Shown: positions 57,248 through 64,000 of the stretch, piece after piece
Numbering within the stretch: position 1 is the first letter of the stretch
Layout: every line of letters begins with the position of its first letter
DNA from: Rossellomorea aquimaris
Lineage (GTDB): Bacteria > Bacillota > Bacilli > Bacillales > Bacillaceae_B
Reading direction: 5' to 3'
Assembly: GCF_020172085.1 (NCBI RefSeq)
Contig: NZ_JAIVAT010000001.1
Location: 1-64,000 of the forward strand
DNA: 64,000 nt
Notes under the pieces: generated by a model
Databases searched by the model: none
What the model was told of the DNA's origin: nothing
Seen by the model: only the letters and a program-made list of their open reading frames with translations
Made by a program: the position numbers and the translations under genes

Positions 57248-57751
57248 TCATTTCTTTAGCCAGTACTTCAACAGTGGACCGCTATCCCCAAATACAGGAT
57301 CTAATGATGGAAGGGGTACGTTTTTGATGTCAATCAACACACTGGGTCTTTCACGCAATGATCCTTTCTTTACATTATATTCGTCTCCATTTGGATAGGC
57401 GCCTGTGACTTTAAAATCGTGACTTGCGTACAATCTCTTATGTCCCGTACCGGCAGGGAGGATGATCACATCACCTTGCTGGACCGTAACATGTTCTCCC
57501 ATCTCCCCGCCTAATTGAACGTTTGCTTCACCTTGGATGACAGCCAATGCTTCATGAGTATTGCTATGGTAATGATGATAATCATATATGCCATTCGTCC
57601 AGCTGTTCAGCCATTGATTCCGGTTGAATGTCTCTTCTGCTTCAGCAGCTTGATCCAGGGCGTTCCGGTAAATGATTACGGGCAGGTCAGGGTTATTCGG
57701 GATGATTCCATCGTCTTCGAAATAGAATAGTTTCAATTCTGCGATTTTCAT
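57248..57751 (-). CDS. cupin-domain protein (YjlB-like)
   Basis: 167 residues, single cupin: YHHYHSNTHEALAVIQGEANVQLGG is motif 1 (G-x5-H-x-H-x-n-E-x6-G with metal-binding His/Glu) and GDVIILPAGTGHKR motif 2. Resembles YjlB of B. subtilis, function unknown. ATG 57751 has GGAGG nine bases upstream; the frame is open to 57802. Divergent from the sigma-54 activator gene. Confidence 0.87.
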   Translation of the reverse strand: MKIAELKLFYFEDDGIIPNNPDLPVIIYRNALDQAAEAEETFNRNQWLNSWTNGIYDYHHYHSNTHEALAVIQGEANVQLGGEMGEHVTVQQGDVIILPAGTGHKRLYASHDFKVTGAYPNGDEYNVKKGSLRERPSVLIDIKNVPLPSLDPVFGDSGPLLKYWLKK

Positions 57752-57926
57752 CCTTTCATTCCTCCATTCATTGTTAAGAAGTTTCCCTAATACCTCATGC
57801 ATTAAACCGATTTTGAACTGGTAATTGAAATTATTGGCAGAAAGGAATTCTTTTCACAATGATGTGGAATGGATGTGCTACTATAAAACTATATGTTCTC
57901 TTGCAAAATGGAGGAGGCAATGGGAA

Positions 57927-59288
57927 ATGAGCAGTTTATTAAAGCAGGTATCCGTGGACATGATTGAAATCATTCTTGAGAACGCTTTCGAATGGTTGGT
58001 TGTCGTTGATAATGAAGGCATCATCATTTACATAAATGACAATTATTGTCGCTTCCTTGAGGTAGAAAGGGAAAAGGCGATCGGTTCACATGTGACGAAG
58101 GTAATTGAAAACACAAGAATGCACGTAGTTGCTGAAAGTGGGAAGGAAGAGGTTGCTGATCTTCAGTACATTAAAGGGAATTACATGATAGCCAATCGAA
58201 TTCCGATCTCTGTACACGGAAAGGTGATCGGCGCATTCGGATCCGTCATCTTCCGGGATACGAGTGAATGGATGCAAATGAGCTCACATGTGAAGAACAT
58301 GATGTCGAAGATTCAAAGTTACATTCAGGATATCAACACCGGTGTGAAGTATTCACTGAATGATATCATCGGTGACTCACCCGGCATGAATGAATTGAAA
58401 GACAAAGCGAAAATGATTGCACCGAGTGATATTTCCATCCTGATCAGAGGGGAAAGCGGAACGGGGAAAGAACTGTTCGCCCACAGCATTCACCAGCTGA
58501 GTGAGAGGAGCGGCCAGCCTTTCATCAAAGTGAACTGTGCAGCGATTCCGGAGCATCTACTGGAATCAGAGCTTTTCGGTTACGAGGAAGGAGCCTTTAC
58601 CGGGGCGAAAAAGGGCGGCAAGAAAGGGAAGTTTCAGCTTGCCCACAAGGGGACTCTGTTCCTTGATGAAATCGGTGATATGCCTCTGAATATGCAGGCG
58701 AAGCTTCTAAGGGTATTGCAGGAAGGAGAAGTCGAGGCGGTCGGCTCCACCCGTATAGAGCATGTAGACGTCCGGATCATTGCGGCAACGAATCGTCCCC
58801 TAGAGAAAATGATGGAAGAAAAGCGATTTCGGAGTGATTTGTATTACCGGATCAATGTCGTCCCGTTTCAGATTCCTCCACTTCGAGAGCGGAAGGAAGA
58901 TATTGAAAGCCTGGCGTCCTTTTTTCTGGATAAATCAACAAAGTCTTCGGGGAAGCGGATCAGTGATTTTGAGCATGAAGTGATGCAAATCTTTCTTTCA
59001 TACAGCTGGCCGGGAAATCTTCGGGAATTGGAAAACGTCATCAATGCATCGACGTATTTGTCAAATGGAAGCAAGATTGCACTTTCATCCCTGCCATCTT
59101 ATATGAAGGCTGGAAATGTTTATGATGTGGGATCAAAGACATTGAAAGAAATCCTGGAGGAAACAGAGAAATCCGTCTTATCCCAGAGTCTACAAACCCA
59201 TCAACAGGACAAACGAAAGGTCGCTGAGTCACTGGGGATAAGTAAATCAAGCATGTATGAAAAGTTAAATAAGTATGAGCTTTTATGA
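57927..59288 (+). CDS. sigma-54-dependent activator with PAS domain
   Basis: 453 residues. PAS domain at about 15-115 ([23 protein letters not shown]), AAA+ domain at about 150-390 with Walker A GESGTGKE, the GAFTGA loop that contacts sigma-54, and [22 protein letters not shown], and a C-terminal Fis-type helix-turn-helix ([22 protein letters not shown]). It lies just upstream of a sigma-54 promoter and its likely target operon. The ligand is unknown; a ketone-body or acyl signal is an inference from context. ATG 57927 follows GGAGGAGG; the frame is open from 57825. Confidence 0.93.
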   Translation: MSSLLKQVSVDMIEIILENAFEWLVVVDNEGIIIYINDNYCRFLEVEREKAIGSHVTKVIENTRMHVVAESGKEEVADLQYIKGNYMIANRIPISVHGKVIGAFGSVIFRDTSEWMQMSSHVKNMMSKIQSYIQDINTGVKYSLNDIIGDSPGMNELKDKAKMIAPSDISILIRGESGTGKELFAHSIHQLSERSGQPFIKVNCAAIPEHLLESELFGYEEGAFTGAKKGGKKGKFQLAHKGTLFLDEIGDMPLNMQAKLLRVLQEGEVEAVGSTRIEHVDVRIIAATNRPLEKMMEEKRFRSDLYYRINVVPFQIPPLRERKEDIESLASFFLDKSTKSSGKRISDFEHEVMQIFLSYSWPGNLRELENVINASTYLSNGSKIALSSLPSYMKAGNVYDVGSKTLKEILEETEKSVLSQSLQTHQQDKRKVAESLGISKSSMYEKLNKYELL

Positions 59289-59300
59289 TAGGTTGGGGAG

Positions 59301-59402
59301 TCCGGAAATGTGGAAAACAGTCCATGATTCCGGACTGTTTTTGTGTATGAGGAATCATGACCATTTTGTGTCTAAATTGCCTCTCTTGTCCGGAAATTCG
59401 GA
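59301..59402 (+). promoter_or_regulatory. candidate upstream activator sites
   Basis: TCCGGAAATG (59301) and TCCGGAAATTCGGA (59389-59402) share a word, and CATGATTCC (59323-59331) and GGAATCATG (59351-59359) form a perfect 9-bp inverted repeat. These lie 40-145 bases upstream of the -24 element, the usual range for activator binding. Confidence 0.5.
59315..59343 (+). terminator. terminator of the activator gene
   Basis: AACAGTCC and GGACTGTT pair, T run follows. Confidence 0.85.
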
Positions 59403-59443
59403 ATGTGAAAAAATACATATTTGAATTTTCAGTAATCTGAAAG

Positions 59444-59460
59444 TTGGCACGAATTTTGCA
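59444..59460 (+). promoter_or_regulatory. sigma-54 (SigL) -24/-12 promoter
   Basis: TTGGCAC (59444-59450), five bases, TTGCA (59456-59460) is a full match to the TTGGCAC-N5-TTGCW consensus. It precedes the GntP-like gene by about 100 bases. Confidence 0.95.
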
Positions 59461-59558
59461 TGTATGTAATTGGAACAGATTTTTTAGAAAGGGGAGCGTG
59501 CGTGTTAACAAATAAAATGTAAGCGTAACCACTTTTAGAGAACAAAGGGGGAAATATC

Positions 59559-60881
59559 ATGTTAAGCATGATCGGTCTGATTGGAGGACTCATATTATTA
59601 ATCTTTTTAACGATGAGGGGGATGAATATCCTGATTGTTGGCCCCATATCGGCATTATTCGTTGCGTTATTAAGTGGAATGCCACTCTTTCCGCAATTAG
59701 CCGGTGAGGGGGAAGCCAATCTCGTAACGAACTATATGTCAGGATTCACAAGCTTTGTTGCTGCCTGGTATCTGATGTTCTTACTGGGGGCTGTATTCGG
59801 AAAGGTAATGGAAGACAGCGGAGCAGCAGATAGTGTCTCCCGTTTTGTAGTAGAGAAATTAGGGATGAAATACGCTGTGTTCGCCATTGTACTCGCGTGT
59901 GCGGTGTTGACATACGGGGGAGTCAGTCTCTTCGTTGTCGCATTCTCTGTTTATCCTATGGCTGTAAGTTTATTTAAACAAGCCGACCTGCCGCGTCGCT
60001 TCATCCCGGCAGCATTGGCATTCGGTTCGGTCACATTTACCATGACCTCTGCCGGTTCACCGGAAATCCAAAACTGGATTCCGATTGAATACTTAGGCAC
60101 AACACCTTATGCAGGCTGGGAAGTCAGCTTGATTGTTGCTGTGTTTATGGCTGTATTTGGCTACTGGTGGTTAAAACGCATGATCACAAAAGCCGTCAAA
60201 AAAGGAGAGAAGTTTCACTCTCGTGAAGAAGATCCGGTCATTGATGAAGGAAGACCATTACCAAATCCTTTCATGGGCTTGATTCCATTACTGGTTGTAC
60301 TCATTCTGGCTTTTTCATTCCATGATTCTTTAAAGCAATCTGCCTTGATCATTGCCCTATTAGGTGGAGTGATTTCAGCTTATGTGTTGAATCGTAAATA
60401 TTTCAAAGGCTTCTGGGGAGCTGTTTCCGAAGGAACGGTAGGAGCATTGATCGCCATCGGGAATACAGCGGCCGTGGTTGGCTTCGGTGGGGTTGCCAAA
60501 GCTGTACCAGCCTTCAGCACAGCAGTTGATGTCATGACGAATATTCCCGGTTCACCATTGATCGGTGGAGCCATCGCCGTCAGTGTCATTGCAGGTATGA
60601 CCGGTTCCGCATCGGGTGGTCAGGCAATTGCACTGCCAATCCTTGCTCCGCACTATGTAGACATGGGTGTAAACCCCGAAGCCCTTCACCGGGTTGTCGC
60701 GATTTCTTCCGGAGCGCTCGATTCACTGCCTCACAATGGATATGTGGTAACGACAATTCGTTCGATCTGTAATGAAACCCACGGTGAAGCGTATGGGGCA
60801 GTTGGTGCGTTGACCGTCATCGTACCTCTTCTCGGATTGGCATTGGCGATTCTATTATTCACCTTAGGAGTAGGGATATAA
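59559..60881 (+). CDS. GntP-family permease (YxjC-like, probable 3-hydroxybutyrate/ketone-body transporter)
   Basis: 440 residues, about twelve membrane segments, GntP/citrate:H+ family. TYGGVSLFVVAFSVYPMAVSLFKQADLPRRFIPAALAFGS and AGMTGSASGGQAIALPILAPHYVDMGVNPEALHRV are typical. The partner gene is a 3-hydroxybutyrate dehydrogenase-like SDR, as with yxjC-yxjF in B. subtilis, which suggests uptake of 3-hydroxybutyrate. Gene driven by a sigma-54 promoter. AAGGGGG precedes the ATG. Confidence 0.85.
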   Translation: MLSMIGLIGGLILLIFLTMRGMNILIVGPISALFVALLSGMPLFPQLAGEGEANLVTNYMSGFTSFVAAWYLMFLLGAVFGKVMEDSGAADSVSRFVVEKLGMKYAVFAIVLACAVLTYGGVSLFVVAFSVYPMAVSLFKQADLPRRFIPAALAFGSVTFTMTSAGSPEIQNWIPIEYLGTTPYAGWEVSLIVAVFMAVFGYWWLKRMITKAVKKGEKFHSREEDPVIDEGRPLPNPFMGLIPLLVVLILAFSFHDSLKQSALIIALLGGVISAYVLNRKYFKGFWGAVSEGTVGALIAIGNTAAVVGFGGVAKAVPAFSTAVDVMTNIPGSPLIGGAIAVSVIAGMTGSASGGQAIALPILAPHYVDMGVNPEALHRVVAISSGALDSLPHNGYVVTTIRSICNETHGEAYGAVGALTVIVPLLGLALAILLFTLGVGI

Positions 60882-60894
60882 GAAAGGAGCCATC

Positions 60895-61671
60895 ATGGTA
60901 GAAAATAAAGTAGTGTTTATAACTGGGGCAGCTCAGGGAATCGGCTACCAAATCGGTAGGGAATTTGCCGCAGGAGGAGCAAAAGTCGTATTAACCGATC
61001 TGCAGGAAGATACCGTTCAAGAAGCAGCAGATGCCCTAAATGCAGAAGGATTAGAAGTTCTTGGTTTGCGATGTGACGTAACCTCCGAAACGGAACTAAA
61101 AGACGCGATCACCAAAGCAGTGAATCACTATGGAAAACTGGATGTTTTGATTAACAATGCCGGGCTCCAATATGTATCACATATTGAAGAATTTCCGACA
61201 GAAAAGTTTGAGCTGCTTGTAAAGGTCATGCTGACCGCGCCGTTTATTGCGATCAAGCATGCTCTTCCACATATGAAAGAACAAGGAGGGGGTCGGATCA
61301 TCAACATGGCGTCCATCAATGGGTTGGTCGGCTTCTCCGGCAAGGCAGCCTATAATTCTGCGAAGCATGGAGTCATCGGACTGACGAAAGTGGCAGCCCT
61401 GGAAACAGCAGAGTACGGTATCACCGTGAATGCAGTGTGTCCGGGCTACGTGGATACGCCATTGGTACGGAATCAACTGGCGGACCTTGCCAAGACTCGA
61501 AATGTACCTTTTGAGAAAGTGATCGAAGAAGTCATCTATCCTCTCGTCCCGCAGCGAAGATTGTTGGATGTGAAAGAGATTGCTGACTATACCATGTTCC
61601 TGTGCAGTGATGCAGCGAAAGGGATCACGGGTCAGGCAGTCATACTGGATGGAGGGTATACGGTTCAATAG
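60895..61671 (+). CDS. 3-hydroxybutyrate dehydrogenase-like SDR (YxjF type)
   Basis: 258-residue SDR: TGAAQGIGYQ cofactor loop, NNAGLQYVSHIEEFP, catalytic NMASINGLVG and YNSAKH, and the C-terminal PLVPQRRLLDVKEIADYTMFLCSD ... GQAVILDGGYTVQ. The NAGLQ-x-V-x-x-I-E-x-F-P stretch is characteristic of bacterial 3-hydroxybutyrate dehydrogenases, which give acetoacetate. AGAAAGGAG precedes the ATG; 13 bases after the transporter. No CoA-transferase pair (scoAB) follows, unlike the yxjCDEF arrangement. Confidence 0.88.
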   Translation: MVENKVVFITGAAQGIGYQIGREFAAGGAKVVLTDLQEDTVQEAADALNAEGLEVLGLRCDVTSETELKDAITKAVNHYGKLDVLINNAGLQYVSHIEEFPTEKFELLVKVMLTAPFIAIKHALPHMKEQGGGRIINMASINGLVGFSGKAAYNSAKHGVIGLTKVAALETAEYGITVNAVCPGYVDTPLVRNQLADLAKTRNVPFEKVIEEVIYPLVPQRRLLDVKEIADYTMFLCSDAAKGITGQAVILDGGYTVQ

Positions 61672-61682
61672 GTTTGGGATGG

Positions 61683-61712
61683 GAACGGCCTTTTAGGGGG
61701 CCGTTTCTTTAT
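61683..61712 (+). terminator. terminator of the sigma-54 operon
   Basis: GAACGGCC and GGCCGTTTC pair; T-rich tail. Confidence 0.88.
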
Positions 61713-61751
61713 TTGGGGAGAGGGAGGTTGGGTTGGGAGAAAATGTATATT

Positions 61752-61826
61752 GGCTGGATTTTCGATGGAAACGGCCGGATACTCTTCGTTTTCGGCTGGA
61801 AGATTTGTCAGATCGGCTGGATTTTC
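61752..61826 (+). repeat. phased array E: four copies of GGCTGGATTTTC-like word
   Basis: GGCTGGATTTTC, GGCCGGATACTC, GGCTGGAAGATT and GGCTGGATTTTC start at 61752, 61773, 61794 and 61815, exactly 21 bases apart. Lies between the SDR terminator and the leuS T-box. The first six bases are nearly constant, the rest drifts. Confidence 0.8.
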
Positions 61827-61939
61827 AACATCCAGGACGACATTCCTACCTGTCACCTCCTCCAAATGACAAAAATCTCATCCAATAACCAATAATAGGC
61901 TTGCGCTTCTGTATATTTTTCACTAAAATAGTGAATACA

Positions 61940-61945
61940 TATAAT
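61940..61945 (+). promoter_or_regulatory. -10 box of the leuS leader
   Basis: TATAAT at 61940-61945, with a weak -35 (TTTTCA, 61917-61922) 17 bases upstream; transcription would start just before the T-box. Confidence 0.55.
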
Positions 61946-61965
61946 GTTTATCTATATTGAAACGT

Positions 61966-62206
61966 TGATCAGGAGTAGTAATGACGGCTTTCTGTCGTAG
62001 AGAGTTGACGGGTGGTGAAAGTCAACCAGAAGCATCATGAACTCGCCTGCTGAGTTGCAAGTGTGAACCAACAGTAAGACTTGCCGTTTTCCGCGTTAAG
62101 GATGAATGAAGCTGAGTGCGCGTACACTAATGTGGGTGGTACCGCGGGAGAATGTACATACAAACTCTCGTCCCAAATATTTATTTGGGATGAGGGTTTT
62201 TTTATT
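61966..62206 (+). ncRNA. T-box leader of leuS
   Basis: The T-box sequence GGGTGGTACCGCGGG is at 62134-62148, preceded by the AGTGCGCG-GTACACT-like antiterminator stem. A likely specifier is CTC (62042-62044) in GAACTCGC, a Leu codon. The terminator CTCTCGTCCCAAAT with ATTTGGGATGAGGG and T run is at 62165-62205. Uncharged tRNA-Leu should allow read-through. Confidence 0.95.
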
Positions 62207-62240
62207 TATTTTTTTATGAAAATTAAAGGAGGATCTCAAT

Positions 62241-64000
62241 ATGAGTTTTAATCATAAAAGTGTTGAGACGAAATGGCAGCAGTATTGGGAAGAAAACAAA
62301 ACGTTTAAAGCAACAGAAGAAGAAGGGAAATCCAATTTCTACGCGCTGGATATGTTCCCGTATCCATCAGGCGCAGGTCTTCACGTAGGACATCCGGAAG
62401 GGTTTACGGCAACTGACATCCTTTCCCGCATGAAGCGCATGCAGGGATACAATGTCCTTCATCCGATGGGCTGGGATGCATTCGGTTTACCGGCAGAGCA
62501 ATATGCCCTTGATACAGGGAATGATCCTGCGGAATTCACTCAAAAAAATATCGATACGTTCCGTCGCCAAATCAAATCACTAGGATTTTCGTATGATTGG
62601 GACCGTGAAGTCAATACGACAGATCCCGGCTATTACAAATGGACGCAATGGATTTTCACGAAACTTTATGAAAAAGGATTAGCTTATGTGGATGAGGTTG
62701 CCGTGAACTGGTGTCCGGCCCTTGGTACCGTTCTTGCAAATGAAGAAGTCATCGACGGGAAGAGCGAACGCGGTGGTCACCCGGTAGAACGCCGTCCGAT
62801 GAAACAGTGGATGTTGAAGATCACGGCTTATGCCGATCGCCTTGTTGAAGACCTTGAAGAGGTTGACTGGCCGGAAAGCATCAAAGATATGCAGCGTAAC
62901 TGGATCGGCCGTTCTGAAGGGGCAGAAGTGAATTTTGCCATCGACGGCCATGACAAATCATTCGATGTGTTCACGACGCGTCCTGATACGATCTTTGGTG
63001 CGACATATGCGGTTCTTGCACCGGAGCATCCGTTCGTTGCGGAAATCACAACGGACGAACAACGCACGAAAGTGAATGAATACATCGACAAGATCAAGTC
63101 GAAGAGCGATCTTGAGCGTACAGACCTTGCAAAAGAAAAAACGGGTGTCTTCACAGGAGCTTATGCGATTAATCCTGCCAACGGTGAGAAAATGCCGATC
63201 TGGATCGCTGATTATGTTCTGATGAGCTACGGTTCCGGAGCGATCATGGCGGTTCCTGCCCATGACGAACGGGATTATGAGTTTGCGAAAGAATTCGATC
63301 TTCCAATCGTGGAAGTTGTGGCTGGAGGCAATGTTGAGAAAGAAGCATACACAGGTGACGGAGATCATGTAAATTCCGGTTTCCTTGATGGACTTGGAAA
63401 GGAAGAAGCGATTGCCAAAGCCATTTCATGGTTGGAAGAGAAGAACATCGGAACGAAGAAAGTGACATACCGCCTTCGCGACTGGCTATTCAGCCGCCAA
63501 CGTTACTGGGGGGAGCCGATTCCAGTCATCCATTGGGAAGACGGTACGACCACGACTGTTCCTGAAAGTGAGCTTCCTCTTGTCCTTCCGAAGACGACTG
63601 AAATCAAACCATCTGGAACAGGTGAATCTCCACTTGCGAACATCAGTGAATGGGTGAACGTCGAGGACCCTGAAACAGGTAAAAAAGGCCGTCGTGAAAC
63701 GAACACGATGCCACAGTGGGCGGGAAGCTGCTGGTACTACATCCGTTATATCGACCCACATAACGAAGGTGCCCTTGCCGATGCGAAGAAAATGCAGGAG
63801 TGGCTGCCGGTCGATACGTATATCGGTGGAGCCGAGCATGCGGTACTTCACTTGCTGTATGCGCGTTTCTGGCATAAGTTCCTTTATGATATCGGCGTAG
63901 TTCCAACGAAGGAGCCGTTCCAAAAGCTATTCAACCAAGGAATGATCCTTGGGGAAAACAACGAAAAAATGAGTAAATCAAAAGGGAATGTCGTGAACCC
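62241..64000 (+). CDS. leuS: leucyl-tRNA synthetase (partial, cut by window end)
   Basis: The frame stays open from ATG 62241 (AAGGAGG upstream) to the window edge, about 586 codons, roughly three quarters of a normal Bacillus LeuRS. The HIGH-type motif HVGH is in [19 protein letters not shown], the editing (CP1) domain begins near 220 (TTRPDTIFG), and KMSKSKGN lies at the very end. The C-terminal anticodon and tail domains are outside the window. Controlled by the T-box just upstream. Confidence 0.98.
   Translation, partial: MSFNHKSVETKWQQYWEENKTFKATEEEGKSNFYALDMFPYPSGAGLHVGHPEGFTATDILSRMKRMQGYNVLHPMGWDAFGLPAEQYALDTGNDPAEFTQKNIDTFRRQIKSLGFSYDWDREVNTTDPGYYKWTQWIFTKLYEKGLAYVDEVAVNWCPALGTVLANEEVIDGKSERGGHPVERRPMKQWMLKITAYADRLVEDLEEVDWPESIKDMQRNWIGRSEGAEVNFAIDGHDKSFDVFTTRPDTIFGATYAVLAPEHPFVAEITTDEQRTKVNEYIDKIKSKSDLERTDLAKEKTGVFTGAYAINPANGEKMPIWIADYVLMSYGSGAIMAVPAHDERDYEFAKEFDLPIVEVVAGGNVEKEAYTGDGDHVNSGFLDGLGKEEAIAKAISWLEEKNIGTKKVTYRLRDWLFSRQRYWGEPIPVIHWEDGTTTTVPESELPLVLPKTTEIKPSGTGESPLANISEWVNVEDPETGKKGRRETNTMPQWAGSCWYYIRYIDPHNEGALADAKKMQEWLPVDTYIGGAEHAVLHLLYARFWHKFLYDIGVVPTKEPFQKLFNQGMILGENNEKMSKSKGNVVN

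Noticed and set aside
61665-61865. Minus-strand frame with PAD/PAN-type repeats before leuS
   Set aside because: It reads through array E and the SDR terminator; its ribosome-like AGGAGG is inside the supposed coding start and the composition is that of the repeat.

Overview
The window is a contiguous piece of a chromosome from a member of the Bacillaceae (Bacillus sensu lato; low-GC, endospore-former type). The evidence is a 21-gene tRNA cluster in the same order as the rrnB/trnB cluster of Bacillus subtilis, AGGAGG-type ribosome binding sites with frequent TTG/GTG starts, S-box, T-box, TPP and cobalamin leaders, and gene order close to the B. subtilis men - ytk/ytl/ytm - pckA - metK - ytpAB - ytqAB - leuS region. 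Nothing here looks like a prophage, plasmid or genomic island.

Layout. 1-2787: end of an rRNA operon (23S 3' end, 5S) and 21 tRNAs ending at a terminator. 3433-11377: glycogen operon glgBCDAP. 11421-21498: a YteA/DksA-like protein, then menaquinone genes menA (minus) and menF-menD-menH-menB, menE-menC (plus). 21568-26975: VOC protein, SDR, a YthAB-type cytochrome bd menaquinol oxidase, a lone Zur-controlled zinc-binding lipoprotein, yidD. 27161-35545: luxS, several small Bacillus proteins, a holin-like protein, ytkD, an ABC transporter of the YtlACD type, ytmA/ytmB-like genes, a lipoprotein, cutC. 35621-41590: TPP riboswitch-thiC, a tandem SAM-I plus cobalamin leader in front of metE, and bioY under a BirA-like operator. 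42076-49521: GNAT protein, pckA under a CcpN-type promoter, S-box-metK, ytoA, ytpA, ytpB. 49849-57751: secreted immune inhibitor A metalloprotease, a luciferase-like flavoenzyme, ytqB/ytqA, two small genes, an MFS transporter, a putative structured small RNA, a cupin. 57927-61671: a sigma-54 activator with PAS domain next to a perfect -24/-12 promoter driving a GntP-type transporter and a 3-hydroxybutyrate dehydrogenase-like SDR. 61966-64000: T-box and the first two thirds of leuS.

How the genes connect. Much of the window is carbon storage and respiration (glycogen, menaquinone, menaquinol oxidase, PEP carboxykinase, ketone-body use) and cofactor or methionine metabolism (ThiC, BioY, MetE, MetK, LuxS), each under its own metabolite-sensing leader.

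The most unusual signal is non-coding. Five intergenic arrays (starting near 2931, 25337, 25505, 46820 and 61752) each carry 4-6 copies of a short core motif at a strict 20-21 bp period, which is two DNA helical turns, with variable sequence between copies. Two arrays share one motif; the others use different motifs. Each array or array pair lies just beyond a transcription terminator. Separately, a three-copy repeat at 28250-28664 keeps its flanks and loop but replaces the stem sequence in each copy with a new, perfectly paired one. I do not recognise a named system for the phased arrays.
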